From Ailurus styani (taxonomy: Eukaryota; Chordata; Mammalia; Carnivora; Ailuridae), in NCBI GenBank assembly GCA_002007465.1, contig LNAC01000378.1, positions 1,125,166 through 1,189,165 on the forward strand: 64,000 nucleotides of DNA, written 5' to 3'. Both the position numbers and the translations under genes were made by a program. Position 1 is the first letter of the stretch; each line of letters opens with the position of its first letter. Positions 27,139-42,100 of this stretch are shown in pieces. The notes under the pieces are model-generated. The model saw only the letters and a program-made list of their open reading frames with translations, was not told the DNA's origin and made no database searches.

Positions 27139-30100
27139 GTGGCAGTCAGGACTTGTATTCCATGGTGAAAGTGGTATAATATAGTTTCTCTTTTCACTTC
27201 GGCAAAAGAATTCAAAAGGTTTGCATGTTGCCAGGTTTGATTGGAAGCCTCTTCCTTTAGTCCCTGTTTCTTATTTTACATTCTGTGTTTCATCTGTTAC
27301 TTCCAGGTATCCAGAAAACCAACACAGAGTAGGAGGTTGTCTACTGAACCTCATGCCTCATTTTAAATCTATGTACCTGGCTTACTGTGCAAATCACCCT
27401 TCAGCTGTCAACGTGCTCACACAGCACAGGTAAGTCGTTACCATATCCCCAAAGAAGTGGTTCCACAGTGAGATCCTTTCCTAGGACTGCTTCATTTGGC
27501 AATCCAAGGTCACCAGCTGAACTTCCGATCGTCCCCCTTCATCACTGTAGGAATTAAGCTGTCATTCCATGGCTTGCTTATCTGTCAGTGCAACAGATAA
27601 TTTACTGAGCATCTACTATGTGCAGGGTCCTGTACTAGCTGATGGGGATTCAGTAGTCAACAACGAAGAAGCAGTCCTTGAGAGAAACACAGACTTGAAA
27701 TTAAATGTCATAAACATGTGGTATTACAAAAAGGTAATTAAAAAGATGCCGTGAGACTTTGCAGTGTGGTATCAGCTTCGTGTGGGGTGAAGGAAGGTTC
27801 CAGGAGGGCTTTCCTGAAGCCAAACTCTGTTTAGAGTCAGTGTTTTAGCCTTCCCCTGTCCCAGCGAATGATTTGTCTGAGATGTTGGCAGATAGCTAGG
27901 GTGCCTGGTTTGTCTCTTTTTCACTTTCCCTTTGCCTGGTGGGGGAAGTTTCCAACAGTGCTATGGCTCAAAGGCAGATACTCATTAACATGAAACAGTT
28001 GAAGGAAACTAGCAGTGTGAACTACCTGGCAAGCATTTTAAGCAATGGGGTGTGATAATAACTGTACATGAATGTAAATTGTTTCCAATTCATGGGGAAC
28101 AACAAAATAGTATCTCCTTTAAGAGTCTTTGTAGGGGACCCAGATAAGTTCATATCTCTCCTACTACCCTTCCTTACAGCCCGATTCTCCATCCCTGACG
28201 TATTCACTGATGCATTCATCTGGGCCAGAACCCCGGATGATAGGCTTCAAGATGCAGTTTCAACTTTGAAATCATGTGCTAGAAATCTGGTGGGCAGGGG
28301 AGGGAGACAACAGAGTCTCTTAGGACGTAACCTGGAGATGAGACTCAGAACGGATATGGATTCTGGAGGCTGCTCACGACCAGAAAGAATATTCTTCTCT
28401 TAATCTGACTCAGACTTGAACCCCCAGAGCCAGACTGGAATACTAGTTGACACCAACCCTCAAAAGTGGTGGAAATTTTGGTTTTGTCCTGGTTCATTAG
28501 GAGCTGTATTGACTTGGGCCCCTGGGTGGCTCAGTTGGCTGAGCGTCTGCCCTCGGCTCAGGTCATGATCCCGGGCTCCTGGGATCAAGCCCGGCATTGG
28601 GCTCCCTGCTCAGCGGGAAGCCTGCTTCTCCCTCTGCCCCTCCCCACTACTCATGCTCACTCTTTCTCCCTTAAATAAATAAATAAGCAAATCTTTAAAA
28701 AAGGAGCCTTATTGACTTTATAGAGCCATTAAGTAAGGACATTTTAAAGGTAGAATACAGTGGGTCCCACTTGAAGGTCCATTTTATTTCCCTGATCGAT
28801 GTCATGAATTTTCGTGGAACAGCAAATATGGAAGTTGGAGTGTAAAGAGAGAGACCATGATTCTGAGTTATTTAGGCAAGTGGCTTACCTCCATAGAGCT
28901 AATATTGGCTAATAATAGCACTGACAACGTGCCAGGCACATGACCTAAGAGCCTATGAGGGAATTACTATTGCTACCATCGCTGCTTTACAGATAAGACG
29001 TTGGAAGGTCAAGTAGTCTGCCAGAGAGCTCAGAGCTCTTAAGTGGTTGAGCCAGAATTAGCATCCAGGTCTATCAGCCTTCTAAAAACAGTATTTTTAT
29101 TAAGATCTGTATTTTCTATATTCTGCAAAGAATAATTTAAATGCAAATTTAAAGAATTACAATAAAGTGAATACCCATGTACACACCACCCAGCTTAGGA
29201 AAGAAAACATTACCAAAAAGGAGAAAGAAAACATCACCGTTTCCTTTTTTATCTACCAGCCTTATTGAATTCTACTCTGCATACCATGCAATTTACCCAT
29301 TTGAAGCGTACAGTTGAATTATTTTTAGTATATTCAAAGTTGTGCAACCGTCACCACAATCAATTGGAGAACATTTTCATCACTCCCCAAACAAACCCAT
29401 ACTCATTAGCAGGCACCCTCCATTGCCAAGCCAAGGCAGCCACTAAAGTCCTTTACGTCACTCTGGGTTTGCTCCTTCGGGACATTTCATTTAAGTGGAG
29501 TCACGCAGGGTCGGGCCTTTTGTGTTTGGCTTTCTTCACTTGTCATATTTCAAGCTGCATCCATGTTATAGCACTTGTTAGTACCTCATTTTTAATTTTT
29601 TAAAAAAGATTTTATTTATTTATGAGAGAGAGAGAGAGCACGCACGCACAAGCAGGGGGGGAGGGGCAGAGGGAGATGGAGAAGCCCCGTTGAGCAAGGA
29701 GCCCAGTGCAGAGGCTCAATCCCAGGACCCTGGAATCATGACCCGAGCCGAAGGCAGACACTTAACCAACTGAGCCACCCAGGCATCCCTAGTACCTCAT
29801 TTTTTTTTAAATCACCGCAGAAGGTTTCATGATTTAGATATTACCCATTGTTCTTCCATTCACCAGTTTGCAGACACGGATTGTAAATAATCGGCTGCTC
29901 TGGACATCAGCTACAAGGCTCTGTCCACATATGTGGACATATGTTTTCATTTCTCTTGGGTAGATTCCTAGGAGTGACATGATGAGGTCATATGATAACT
30001 CTTCTGTTTTCACCTTCAGAGCAACTGTCAGACTCTTTTCCAAAATGGCTGCAGCAGGTTATGTTCCCGCCACCAGCGTACAAGAGTCCCAGTTTCTCCA

Positions 30101-33100
30101 CATCCCCACCATTTGTTATTATCAGTCTGTTTGATTATAGCCATCCTTATGGGTATTAAGTGATCTCTCACTGTGATTTGATTTGCAATTCCCTAGTGAA
30201 TAATGATGTTAAGTGTCTTGTCATGGGCTTATTGGAGATTTGTATGTCTTCATTGGGGGAAACGTCTATTTGGATCCTTCCCCTTACTTTAAAATTGGAT
30301 TATTTGTTTTATTATTGAGAAATTATCTACATACCATAAATTCACCATTTTATTCTTTTTAAGATTTATTTATCTACTTTAGAGAGAGAGTGAGAGAGAG
30401 TGCATGCATGCACACACGCACGAGCTGGGGAGAGGGGCAGAGGGGAAAGGGAGAGAAATCCTGAAGCAGACTCCCCGCTGAGTGCTGAGGCCACTTGGGG
30501 CTCAATCCCAGGACCCTGAGATCATGACCTGAGCCAAAATCAAGAGCCTGATGCTCAACCGACTCAGCCACCCAGGCATCCCATAAATTCACCATTTTAA
30601 AGTGTATGATTGAGTGATTATTAATATATTCGCCAGGTTGGGCCACCATCAGCACCGTTTAGTTTCAAAACATTTTCATCTCCCCCAAAGCAACCTTGTA
30701 GCCAGTGGCTAATGATGTTGAGCATGGTTGCATGTGCTTGTTGGCTATTATAATATCTTCTTTGAATATATGTGTTTAAATCCTTTGCCCATTGTTTAGT
30801 TGGGTTATTCGTCTTTTCATTGTTGAGTTGCAACACTTCTTTATATAGTCTTCTTTACATCCCTCTTATCAGATACATGATCTGCAAAAATTTTCTTCCA
30901 CCTTGTGGATTATCTTTTAACTTTCTTCATGGTGTCCTTTGAGACACAAAAGTTTTAATTTAAGTTTAATTTTGATGATGTCCAATATATCTATTTTCCT
31001 GCTGTTGCTTGTGCTTTTGATGTTACAGCTAAAAAACTATTGGCTAATCGACGTCATGAGGTTTTTTGCCTCTTTAAGAATTTTATAGTGTTATCTCTTA
31101 CATTTAGCTCTTTAATCTATTTTTGAGTTAATTTTTGCATACGGTATGAGGTAGGGGTCCAACTTCATTCTTTTGCATGTATATGTCTAATGTCCCAGCA
31201 CCCTTTGTTGATTTCTGTTCTTATAAATTTGTTACATTGTTTTATGTCTCAGAATTGGATCTATCTTGGTGAATATTCCACGTGAGGTTGAGAAGAATAT
31301 ATATTTTGCTGTGGTTAGATGAAGTATTCTGTAAATGTAAATTAGATTACGAGATTGATGGTGCTGTCCAGTTCAACTATATCTTTACTAATTTTCCATC
31401 TGCTGGATCTGTTGATTACTGACAGAGGGATGTTGAGGTCTCTAACCACAATAGTAGATTTGTCTATTTCTCCTTTCAGTTCTGTCAATGTTTGCCTCAT
31501 ATATTTTGATATTCTGTTGTTAGGTGTGTTCACGTTAAGGATTGTTTTGTCTTGGAGAATTGGCCCTTTTATGCTTATGTAATGCTCCCTCTTTATCCCT
31601 GATGATTTTCCTTATTCTGATGTCAGCTTTTTCTGAAATTAATGTAGCTAATGCAGCTATTTTTTGATGTATCTTTTGCATCCTTTTCCTTTTATTCTAT
31701 CGATATCTTATACACCATATATAGTTGAGTCTTGTTTTTTAATCCACTCTGACGGTCTCTGTCTTTTAATTGACATATCGAGGCCATTTATGTTTAAAGT
31801 GATTTTTGGTATAGTTGGATTCATGTTTACCATGTTTATAACTGTTTTCTGTTCATTGTACTTGTTCTTTGTTTCTTTACTACCCCCTTTTTACAGACTT
31901 CTTTGGTTTTAGTTAAATCTTTTCTATGATTTAATTTTATCTTCTCTCCTGGCATATCATACTTCTGAAAAAACTTTAGTGGTTTCCGTAGAGTTTGTAA
32001 TAGCCATTTATAACTAATCTAACAGCACTTTCACATTAACACTTTGATTTCATAGGTAGCCTAGGTGCCTTATAACAGAGTATTCTCAATTCCCCCTCAC
32101 CTCTTAGAACATTGTTCTCTTTCATTTAATTTATCTGTAAGGTAAAATCTCCCAATATATTGTTGATACTGTTACTTTGAACAGTTATCTGTTAGATCCG
32201 TTAAGACTCAGAAAAAAGAAAGGTTTTATTTCACTTGTATGTATTATTCTCTGACACTCTTCTTCTTTTTTTTATAAAGATTTTATTTATTTATTTGACA
32301 GAGAGAGAGAGAGAGAGAGAGAGCACAAGTAGGCAGAGAGAGGGGCAGGCAGGCTCCCTGCTCAGCGGGGAGCCCGATGCGGGCCTCGATCCCAGGACCC
32401 TGAGATCATGACCTGAGCTGAAAGCAGAGGCTTTAACCCACTGAGCCACCCAGGCGCCCGACACTCTTCTTTTTTTATGTAGATCTAAGTTTCCTTTTCT
32501 CTGAAGAACTTCTTTTAATAATTTTTGCAAAGGTGGTCTACTGGTGATAATTTCCCTCAGTTTCTGTTTGCCTGAGTAAGTATTATTTCTCCCTCCACTA
32601 TTTTTTTCTTTTAAGTAGGCTCTGCTCTGGGCATGGAGCCCAATGCAGGGCTTCAACTTACGACCTGAGATCAAGACCCGAGCTGAGATGAAAAGTTAGA
32701 TTCATAGCCAACTGAGCCATCCAGGTGCCCCTCTCCTCCACTTAAAAAAAATTTTCCCTTGTATTTTTATTGTGGCAAAAAATATATATAGCATGAGATC
32801 TACCCTCATAAACAAATTTTTAAGTGTAAGAACAGTACACGAGGGGATTTTTCTCCAATCTTTACCACGAGAACTTGTGTGGGCTCCTGGATGCAAAACC
32901 CACGAAAGTACTGGGATCCCGAGACTGGGTCACTGGGAGTTTTTAGGTGTCTAGCTAGTCCACACTTAGACTCTTAAAATTCATCAAAATTAGCATTTGA
33001 GTGTTGCTACTAGTTACTGGCTCCAGTGGCTTCTCATTCAGAGAAGCATATCTCTGTTTTAATTCTCTGTATTTACCTGTCCTTCCAGATTTGACGGGGT

Positions 33101-36100
33101 GGGGGGTGATTTTCCCTGTGATCTCAATTCCCAGTGGATCTAAGAAAAGTCATTGATTTTCAGATAGCTCAGTGCTTTTTCTTGTGAGAATAGTAATGAT
33201 GCCCTCTGAACTCTTTACACGTCAGAGCTGAAACCAGAAGTCTTTCAATGGTTTTTTGAACTCCTTTTTTGGCAGTTGCTCTGAGGCTATATATATATAT
33301 ATATATCTTAACTTATCAGAACCTACTTTATATTCACACTAACTTAATTCTAGTGAGATATACTAATGTTACTCCTAGTATAGCTCTGTGTCCTTGTCCC
33401 TATTTGGGGCTACTATTATTATATGTATTACATCTCTATGCTACAAACCCAGTAACACTGCTATAAATATTATTTTATGTAGTTTATGTGTATTAATAAA
33501 ACTGAGAGAGGAAAGGAGTACAAGGATATGTTCAGAGCATCTGTTCCATTAACATTCTCATTTACTATGTGTTTATCTTCATTTCTTCCTGAGGATTTGA
33601 GTTACTCTCTGATATCATATCCTTATTCCAAAAGAGCTTTCCACCCACCTCCGCTGTGCTGTGGTTGTGAAATATATTACATTTCTATATATATTACAGG
33701 GCCCATGATATGATTATATGATACTGCTTTATATATTTGTTTTATATTTTATATGCGTCACACACTCCTGTTTCTTTGCAAGTTACATATTTTTTGTCGT
33801 TGTTGAAAACTAGACACTTTATGCAATTTTAGGTTTAGCAACTCTGGATACGGATTCCTTTCTTCCATCTTGGGGGTGTGTTTTGTTGTTGTTGTTGTCG
33901 TCCACGTCTGCTTGTTTGTTTGTTTAGTGACTTGATAGCCTCTTTTAGTGAGGTCTGTTTCACCCACTGTGTGCACCTCTGATGTCACTCCCTGAAAAGA
34001 TGGTGGTTTTATTAGCAGGGTTCTCTTTGCCTGTCTTCCTCTGATTTTCCTGTTAAGCCGTCTACCGCAATTCCATGCTCTCATGTTTTTGACAATTCCC
34101 TGGGGGCATAAGTTGATCTGTCATCTGATCCAATGCAGTTTAGGCAGGGGTAGTTTTTGAGACCAGTCTTTGAAGTTTGTTTTGACCCTTCTTAGCTGTC
34201 TCTTTCCTTGGTTCTCTCTTGTGACCTAACTGGCCTAGGGTTTAGATTCTTGCTCTTAATTAAGAAGAGCCGCCAGCAACCTCTTATTTGCTCGCCACCA
34301 AAATTTTCATTGTTTTTGCAAGAGCCTTTAGGCTTGGGTTTCCCCCACACTCTTTCTTTTTTCCTTTTTCTTAAAAGTAGGCTCTACCCCCAATGTGGGG
34401 CTCAAGCTCATGACCCCCGAGATCAAGAGTCACATGACCTGGGCGCCTGGGTGGCTCAGTTGGTTAAGCAACTGCCTTCGGCTCAGGTCACGATCCTAGA
34501 GTCCCAGGATCGAGTGTCAGGATCGAGTCCCATATCGGGCTCCCTGCTTAGCGGGGAGTCTGCTTCTCCCTCTGACCCTTCCCCCTCTCATGCTCTCTCT
34601 CTCTCATTCTCTCTCTTTCAAATAAATAAATGAAATCTTTAAAAAAAAAAGAGTCACATGATCTACCCACTGAGCCAGCCAGGCGCCCCTCCCCACACTC
34701 TTTCTCCACTAAAACTAGTTCCTCTCGGGGAGAGCTTCAGAACTCTGTTCCTATGGGCTGCCTTCCTCCCTGGACAATATCTTTGTCCCACTAGCCTCTG
34801 GTCCTCTCTGCTTGCCTCTCCCAGCACAGAACCTCTGCCCAACAAGTGAGTGGGGGTGAGGGTGTTGGGCCCCAGTGTTTTCCGCCTGCAGCCCTGGGGT
34901 AGAACCTCCTCCCTATGTGTGTGGGGGATGGGAGGCTGAGTAGAGAAGGGAGCCCCCGACCTCTCGGCCACATCGGCCAGGAATTGGCTTCTTCAGCTCA
35001 AAGTAGGTTCATGTAGGAATTAAATGAGATAACGTCTACAGAGTACCCAGCAGCTCGCACACGGTGGTTGTTACCACTCCTTACTTCTACCTTTATTCAT
35101 CTGCTGCTGGCTCCTGGTTGCTTTTGAGGAGAAAGGTATGCGGTATTTCCAGCAGACAAAACACAGAGATAAAATCAAGTCCACGCTGGTAGCCACCGGG
35201 CAGCTTAACAAACAAATTCTAGCTGCAGCTGGAGTCCGGCATGTACGCTCTCCTAGTTCCTGCTAGTCCTGAATTTGGTTTTATCCTTTCCAGGAATGTT
35301 TTCATACTTTACTACCTATCTTCAGTAAAGAAAAAGAAAAGATCCAGAAGCATTTTTCCTGTGGTGGATACGTCAACATCCTGTGTGTATAAGAGCAAAT
35401 TTCTTTTTTTTTTTAATTTTATTTTTATTCTTTGCCCCAGGGGTACAGGTCTGTGAATCATCAGGCTTACACCTTTCACAGCACTCACCAAAGCACAAAC
35501 CCTCCCCAATGTCCATAACCCATCCACCCTATCCCTACCCTGCCATCCCCCAGGAACCCTCAGTTTGTTTAGTGAGATTAGGAGTCTCTTATGGTTTGTC
35601 TCCTTCCCCATCCCATCTTGTTTCATTATTTTTCCCTCCCTACCCCCCACAGCCCCCCACCCTNNNNNNNNNNNNNNNNNNNNNNNNNNNNNNNNNNNNN
35701 NNNNNNNNNNNNNNNNNNNNNNNNNNNNNNNNNNNNNNNNNNNNNNNNNNNNNNNNNNCTACCCCCCACAGCCCCCCACCCTGCCCCTCAAGTTCCTCAT
35801 ATCAGAGAGATCATATGATAATTGTCTTTCTCTGATTGACTTATTTCGCTCAGCATAATACCCTCCAGTTCCATCCATGTCGTTGCAATGCAAATTTCTT
35901 AATACCAGTAAAAAGAGATGCCCCTCTTTTCCTTTTAATCTGAGAAGAGCAATTCCAGAAAGAAATGGCGTGCCTCCAGGAGCAGACTTCTGTAGTGTTC
36001 AGAGAAGTTTCTGCTGTAATTCTGTGTGCTGAACTATCACTGACTACATTTACCCACGTTAGGAATTGAGTTTTACAAATAACAGTACAGATTCCTTCAA

Positions 36101-39100
36101 ACATTACAATTTCAAGTTAATTTAGAGGTTCTCAACTTTGGGGGGGATTATCGTATCCGATGTGCTTCATTTTGGTTAGTGGTGTTTTTTGAGAGTCTTG
36201 TAATATCCCTCGAAATGATGGAAGACTCATTGGAGTCCCATAGAACTGAATTTTGATCTCACCTTTAATTTGCATGTAAGGGGTAAAAATTAAATTGAAA
36301 TGCTTGGGGTCTCCCCCAGATGTGCTTCTAATATAATCTCAGCCCTGTTACAGGTGATTTATGCTGACTGGTAGAGGCAAGGCATAGTCGGATGACATTC
36401 ACAAAAATTTCAGTCTCAAATCCTGTTTTATTATCTTTTTAAAAAATATTTATTTACTTACTTTAGAGAGAGAGAGAGGGTGGGGGGAAGGGCAGAGGGA
36501 GAGAGAGAGAGAGAGAGAGAGAAACTTTAGCAGACTCACTGCTGAGTGTGAAGTCCCACGTGGGGCTCCATCTTGTGACCCTGAGATCATGACCTCAGCC
36601 GAAACCAAGTCAGACGCTTAACCGACTGAGCCCCCCAGGCGCCCCTAAAATCCTGTTTTTGATGAAGGTGTCAGCTGAAACAAGGACATGGGTGGATTTC
36701 TGTTGTTTCCCGCCAAATCTGTGGGTGATTAGACACTGGAAAATCACTCCCGCTGGAGCAGGCCAGTCAGTTGAAGTTCTCCCCTTCAGCCTGCAGGTGG
36801 CAGTATCACACCAGCGATGCGCCTGATATTTGGCCAGGCTCTACAGCTTTAAAATTGACGTCGTGTTGGCATCTTGTTAAAAACGCAGTCATGTATCATT
36901 CGAATATGGGTATAGAAGCAGACCCCAACTTTGATGTGTCCCCATATTTACATATATTTGAATGGTGGCCCTCCCCCGGCTGAGGTCTTTTGGGATTTCC
37001 CCTCTCTCTCCCCTTCAGGCTTCTTACTGTACCTCTTGTTTCTTCCTGGGAATAAGCTCTCCCTTACAAAAATACCCATTTCTCTCCCGTGCTTTGGTGT
37101 GGCTCACCTCTTCTTCACGAGGGAAAGGGACGGATAGAAAGAGAGAGCGAGGAGAGGGGCGAGCAAGCGCTAGGACAGGTCTGGACTATACTTTTGTCTC
37201 CATTGCAGTGACAGACACCACTGTGTCACCACTGTGCCCTTTTCCTCTTGGTAGCCGTCACTCTGTTTACCCTGTTGTCAGTAATAAAGACTTTTTTTGA
37301 GAAAAACCCGGAGCTGTGTTATGTACTTGCTTTGGGGGCAAGGAGCGTAGGGAACATTCTGAGACTGGGGTCGGTTCTGTGTGTGTCTTTGAGGAACCAG
37401 GGAAGGGAGCGAGTGAGACCCATCACAAATACAAAGAGTCCCTCTCCAGAGAGCAGGGGGTAGATGAATGAAAAAGCCCTTGAGTCCTAAATCCCCCCTT
37501 TCCAGTGATTTCCATGAAAGGGGGGTGTGCAGGAGGGGGTGTGTGCGTGGTTGGGGGGTATCTGATCCTTTTTCAGCTGTTCTGGGTAGATTTCTATGCA
37601 GAGATTCCACAGAAACACTCTTATGTGATATGGTTATAAGCTCTGCAGGGGTATCAAAAGCTAAGGTAGTTTTCTGGGGTCTTCCAGCCCAGGCCAGAGC
37701 ATCCCAGAGCGACCCAGAACATCGCAAACCAGAGCATCGCATGCACCCTGCGTTCTGTGAGATCAAGGTTTTGTTGAATCTAAGGCAGCACTGATACACT
37801 GACAACAGCTTCTCCTGACTCACACCACGTGTACAGAACATGTGAAGCTTGAAAAACAAGCCTGAGCCCACTGACATTTCCAACAGGCTGTATAAAATTA
37901 AAAACCGCATTTAGCTTGTTCTTTGGTACAACAATATAAATTTGAGTCTTACATTTTTGTATAATGACATTAATTTGTGGATTAAGTTTATTTGGCTCAG
38001 TAAAATGCGTCTTGCAGGAACCAGCTATTGTAATGGGCAGCAGCTTTATTAAGACAGTTTTATTCTTTTGTTGCACAGTAAAGTGTTTATTTCCTCCAAA
38101 TAGCCGATGAACTCATGTTAAATTGAAAAATTAAAAAAAAACCCTTTCATAATACTTAGCAAACCTAAAAGTTAGAACACTGCATGGAAAGTAATAACAA
38201 AGTACACGTTAGTATTTGCTTTTAATTGTCGCCAGCCTTGTATCAATTAGTATAGAACATTGAAGACGGGGGCCACTTGTTTAGTCATGGAAAGAAAAAA
38301 TAAGACTTGTTTACCAAATTGAAAAGAAATTAGGAAAGTGATTTTCTCTAAATTACATTTCTACTCAAATGCACTCTCCAAATTCGAGTTGTTTTCCTAA
38401 TTATATTTTATATGCAATGAATTTTTAAACCTCTTTGTGCACTTTATGCTCTTGGTTGGAAATTTAACATCAATTGAGTTTCCATTAAGCTGGAAATCAC
38501 AGCTTAATGGTAGTTTCTAGAGATGTGATTTTAGCAAGGTATTTGCCTTGGCACAGTAATAATAGTAATACAAGTGCATTTACAAACTACTTTAAAGTTT
38601 ACAAAATACTTTTCTAATACAGAGGCGTGTGGTGTCATGGAAAGACCTGAGGGTTTGACTTCAGACCAGGGCATGAACCCAACTCAGCCATTTACTTCCG
38701 ATTACTCACTCTTCCTCTCAGGTTTTTCATCTGTAAAATGAGGATAACACCTGGGTTAAAGTGCCGTTGCGCATATTAAAGAGGATTAAGTGCACGTGAA
38801 GACCTTAGCGTGAAACTGTCTCCTCCCAGACCCCAGTGGGGAATCTTCAGAATTTTAGTAGGAAGTAGGTTTAAAGATTTTATTTATTTACTTGAGAGAG
38901 AGAGAGAGAGATCAAAAGTAGGCAGAGAGGTAGGCAGAGAGAGGGGGAAGCAGGCCCTCCGCTGAGCGGAAAGCCGGATGCGGGGCTCGATCCCAGGACC
39001 CTGAGATCATGACCTGAGCGGAAGGCAGAGGCTTTAACCCACTGAGCCACCCAGGCGCCCCTAGGAAGTAGGTTTAATCTCCGTTTTACGGACGAGTCAG

Positions 39101-42100
39101 CTGAGGCCAGGTAACTAACATGATCCAGGGTCACCAGCCCTATTTTATGACTCCAGTTCCAGGGCACCTCCCTCCTCCCGGGGGCTTCTGAGGCAAGATG
39201 GCAAAAACGGATACCGTCCCACGCGTGGCTTGTCAGGTGTGACCACTCAGATGCGATCCCATTTTCCCTCTGACACACGTGAACCCCGCGTGGCTCCAGG
39301 TTGCCGGAGCATTAGCCGAAACCCCATCCCTTCTTCTCCCACTCACACAAGCCCAAGGAGGGAGTGTGTCCGCGAAGAGGGGTAACCCGCAATCCACCCC
39401 ACCCCCAGCGCCCACCCTCCGCCCCAGCGTTTTACTGCTGATGGCAAGTTTCTTTGAACGCATTTCACCGCCGATTGCAACACTGCCCTGCCTGAGCTGT
39501 CTTCTAGGGAGAATAAATCAGTCATTTTGTAGTAGAGGGTTCGAGAATGAGAGTGAGGAGAGAGACGGGTGAGACCCGTGGGAGGCTAGCAAGTGCAGGC
39601 TCGAGTTTGCAGGCAATCAGGGGTTCCTGGGTAGAAAGCGACAGGATTAGAGCAGGGGTCTGCAGGACGGCTGGGAAGCCAAAAAAAGCCCAGGAGCCGG
39701 GAGACCAGTTGGACTCTTGGAGTGAACCAGATGGGAGGAGATAAAGGTCTGAACCGAGGCAGTGGCAGCACGAATGGAAAGGAATAAACTTGAGACTGAT
39801 TGGATATGCACAGGCAAGCAAGGAGGCAGAAGGGGCCAAGTTCGAAGCCGAAGTTTCAGAACATGCCGTCCCGTAGGCAGTGGGGGGGGGGAGGTCCTTC
39901 TTTAGTTTTATTTTGCACAAATGAATATTGAAATGATCTTGCAGCCCCAGGACTCAGTATCATGTCGCTGGAAAGGAGACACTCCAGATGGTGCAAGAAG
40001 GCAGAAAGCAAAAAAGCACACACTTACAGGGCAGAGTTCATAACATACGAATAGTCTTTTTCTTTTAACCAAGTTGCTGCCTTCTGGAACTGTCTGTATA
40101 GCCTGCTGCACTGGTTTCAGATCCTAGGCTAAGTGACTTTGTGGTTAGTCATAGACACATGCAGCTATCTGAGTTTCGAACTTGATTCTGACCATTACAA
40201 GTGGGTGCCCGGTGATAGGGAGCGTGTGGTGAGTTGCTACCCTTGGCAGTTGACCAGCCAGTAAGTAGAACGTTTGAAGTGACTAAAACCATACGTTGAG
40301 GCCAATTGATAGACTGTATGTCCCATGTCCGTGGGGGCAGTCTCCTAAAGGGCAGGGATTTTTGGTTTGTTTGCTGCTGTATCCCCAGCAGAGAACAGAG
40401 CCTGTTACTTAGTATCTATCAATAACTGATTGCTGTGTGAGCAGAGCAAGCCGAGGATCCTGAGTGGCCCCGGTGCTGGGCTGAATAAAGAAAGGTCTAC
40501 TGAATGGAGTTGACGTGAATCAGACCACATTTGGATTAATGAAACTAATTTCTGTTTGGTTTTATATTGTGCGAAATGCAGGAAAATAATGTTTGGTTGA
40601 TAATTCTGTATTGGGACACGAAACAGTTAACGAAACCACGGTCATTCTTTTGCTAGTGATGATCTGGAACAGTTCATGGAAAGTCAAGGTGCATCCAGCC
40701 CAGGTATCCTCATTTTAACAACCAGCCTCAGCAAACCATTCATGCGACTGGAAAAGTATGTTACTCTCCTGCAAGAGCTGGAACGGCATATGGAGGTAAG
40801 GGAAGGCAAGGTATGGGCCCCTGCTCCGGAGGAAGCAGCCAGTCTCCCTCCACACTAACCTCGCTGAGGGATTCAGAAAAAGCCTTGGTGTCGCATTTTA
40901 CTTGATCCAGTCTCCCTCTTGCCGGGCTTCTAGTTTCCCTCCCAATGCAGCGAAATAGAAAGGGGGCATTCTTTGTTTTGCCCCCCTCTGAAGATTTTTT
41001 TAATTTTTACCTCTTTATTTTTTCCACTTTTCTTGGGGTATTACTGACAAATAAAAACTGTATATGTTTAGGTTGTACAATGTGATTTTTTTAAGTGTAC
41101 AATGGGACGGCTTAATATATGGAGAGATTGTGAGATGATGACTGCAAGCAAGTTAATTCACACCTCCATCACCTCACAGAGTCATTATTTTTTTTTATGA
41201 TAAGAACACTTCAGATGTACTCTCAGTGAATTCCAAGTACAATACAGCGCTCTGAAGTATAACCACCGTGCTGTATATTAGATTCCCAGAACTTATTCAT
41301 CTTATAACCGAAAGGTCCCCATCCTTTACCACTAAATATTCACGATCACTCTCCCTCCCAGCCTCGGTGCTGCTGCTTCTCTCAGGTTGACTTAGGTTTT
41401 CCTCCTGTAGATGGTGGTTCAGTCAAAATTGACCACGATCTTCTGTTGTTCTGATATATGAACCAACCTGATCGGGGGACATAAACAGAGCAAAACATCA
41501 GAAAACATAAATGCCTCTTTCACTCTAGACAGGGATAAATATCTCGATCACTGAACTTTCTCACTCTGGATTATGCTGGAACATTCTAGAATTTCCTTAA
41601 ACATTCGTAAATGGGTCCAGTATTAGTTTATCTGTCTGTGTATCCATAGACCTACATCTGACTTCCCTCACATTTGTGTTTTTCCACTTAGAGTTGACTA
41701 GCAACCGCTGTGGCATAGCTATAATCTTTTCCGGATATTAAGATTGGCCACGAGGCCTGATCGCAGAATGCCGTTTCAGCAAGAGGCCAGATTCTTTTAT
41801 TAAAAACCAACCAACAGGGATAGCTTCTAGAATCATCCTCGCGCCGTCGAGCATGGGTGTTTGAGGTGTGGAGGGAGGCTGCGTTTACCCTAGTTGCTCT
41901 TCCTGTGTCTGGGGAAAGGTTTTGAGGTTTTAAAGGGTTTGATTATCTTTAAAGAGAAAGGTTGCACGCTGCCGGTCTTGTCAGCATTTGGAAGGACTGA
42001 AAGCACGTACTCTGAGCAAAACCACATTCTCAGGTTATTTGACCTGCCGGAAGGCTGGAGGCAGTGGGGAGCTAGTGAGTAAAGCCTGCCGGAATGAAAT

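Larger units (their letters stand above)
29250..34170 (-). mobile_element. Long old L1, antisense, repeatedly interrupted
   Basis: From L1 3' UTR-like text (CAATTTACCCATTTGAAGCG) through a long antisense ORF2 stretch (GTATTCTGTAAATGTAAATT; GATGTCAGCTTTTTCTGAAA). SINEs split it at 29594, 30353, 32270 and 32608. All frames are broken. Confidence 0.8.

Noticed and set aside
35383..35858. Three ORFs running through the gap
   Set aside because: They read through N and L1 3' UTR sequence.
37278..37910. 210-codon minus-strand ORF in the 13.2-kb intron
   Set aside because: No recognisable domain, mixed composition, no poly-A or target repeats, no splice context; probably chance, although it is the longest of the unexplained frames.
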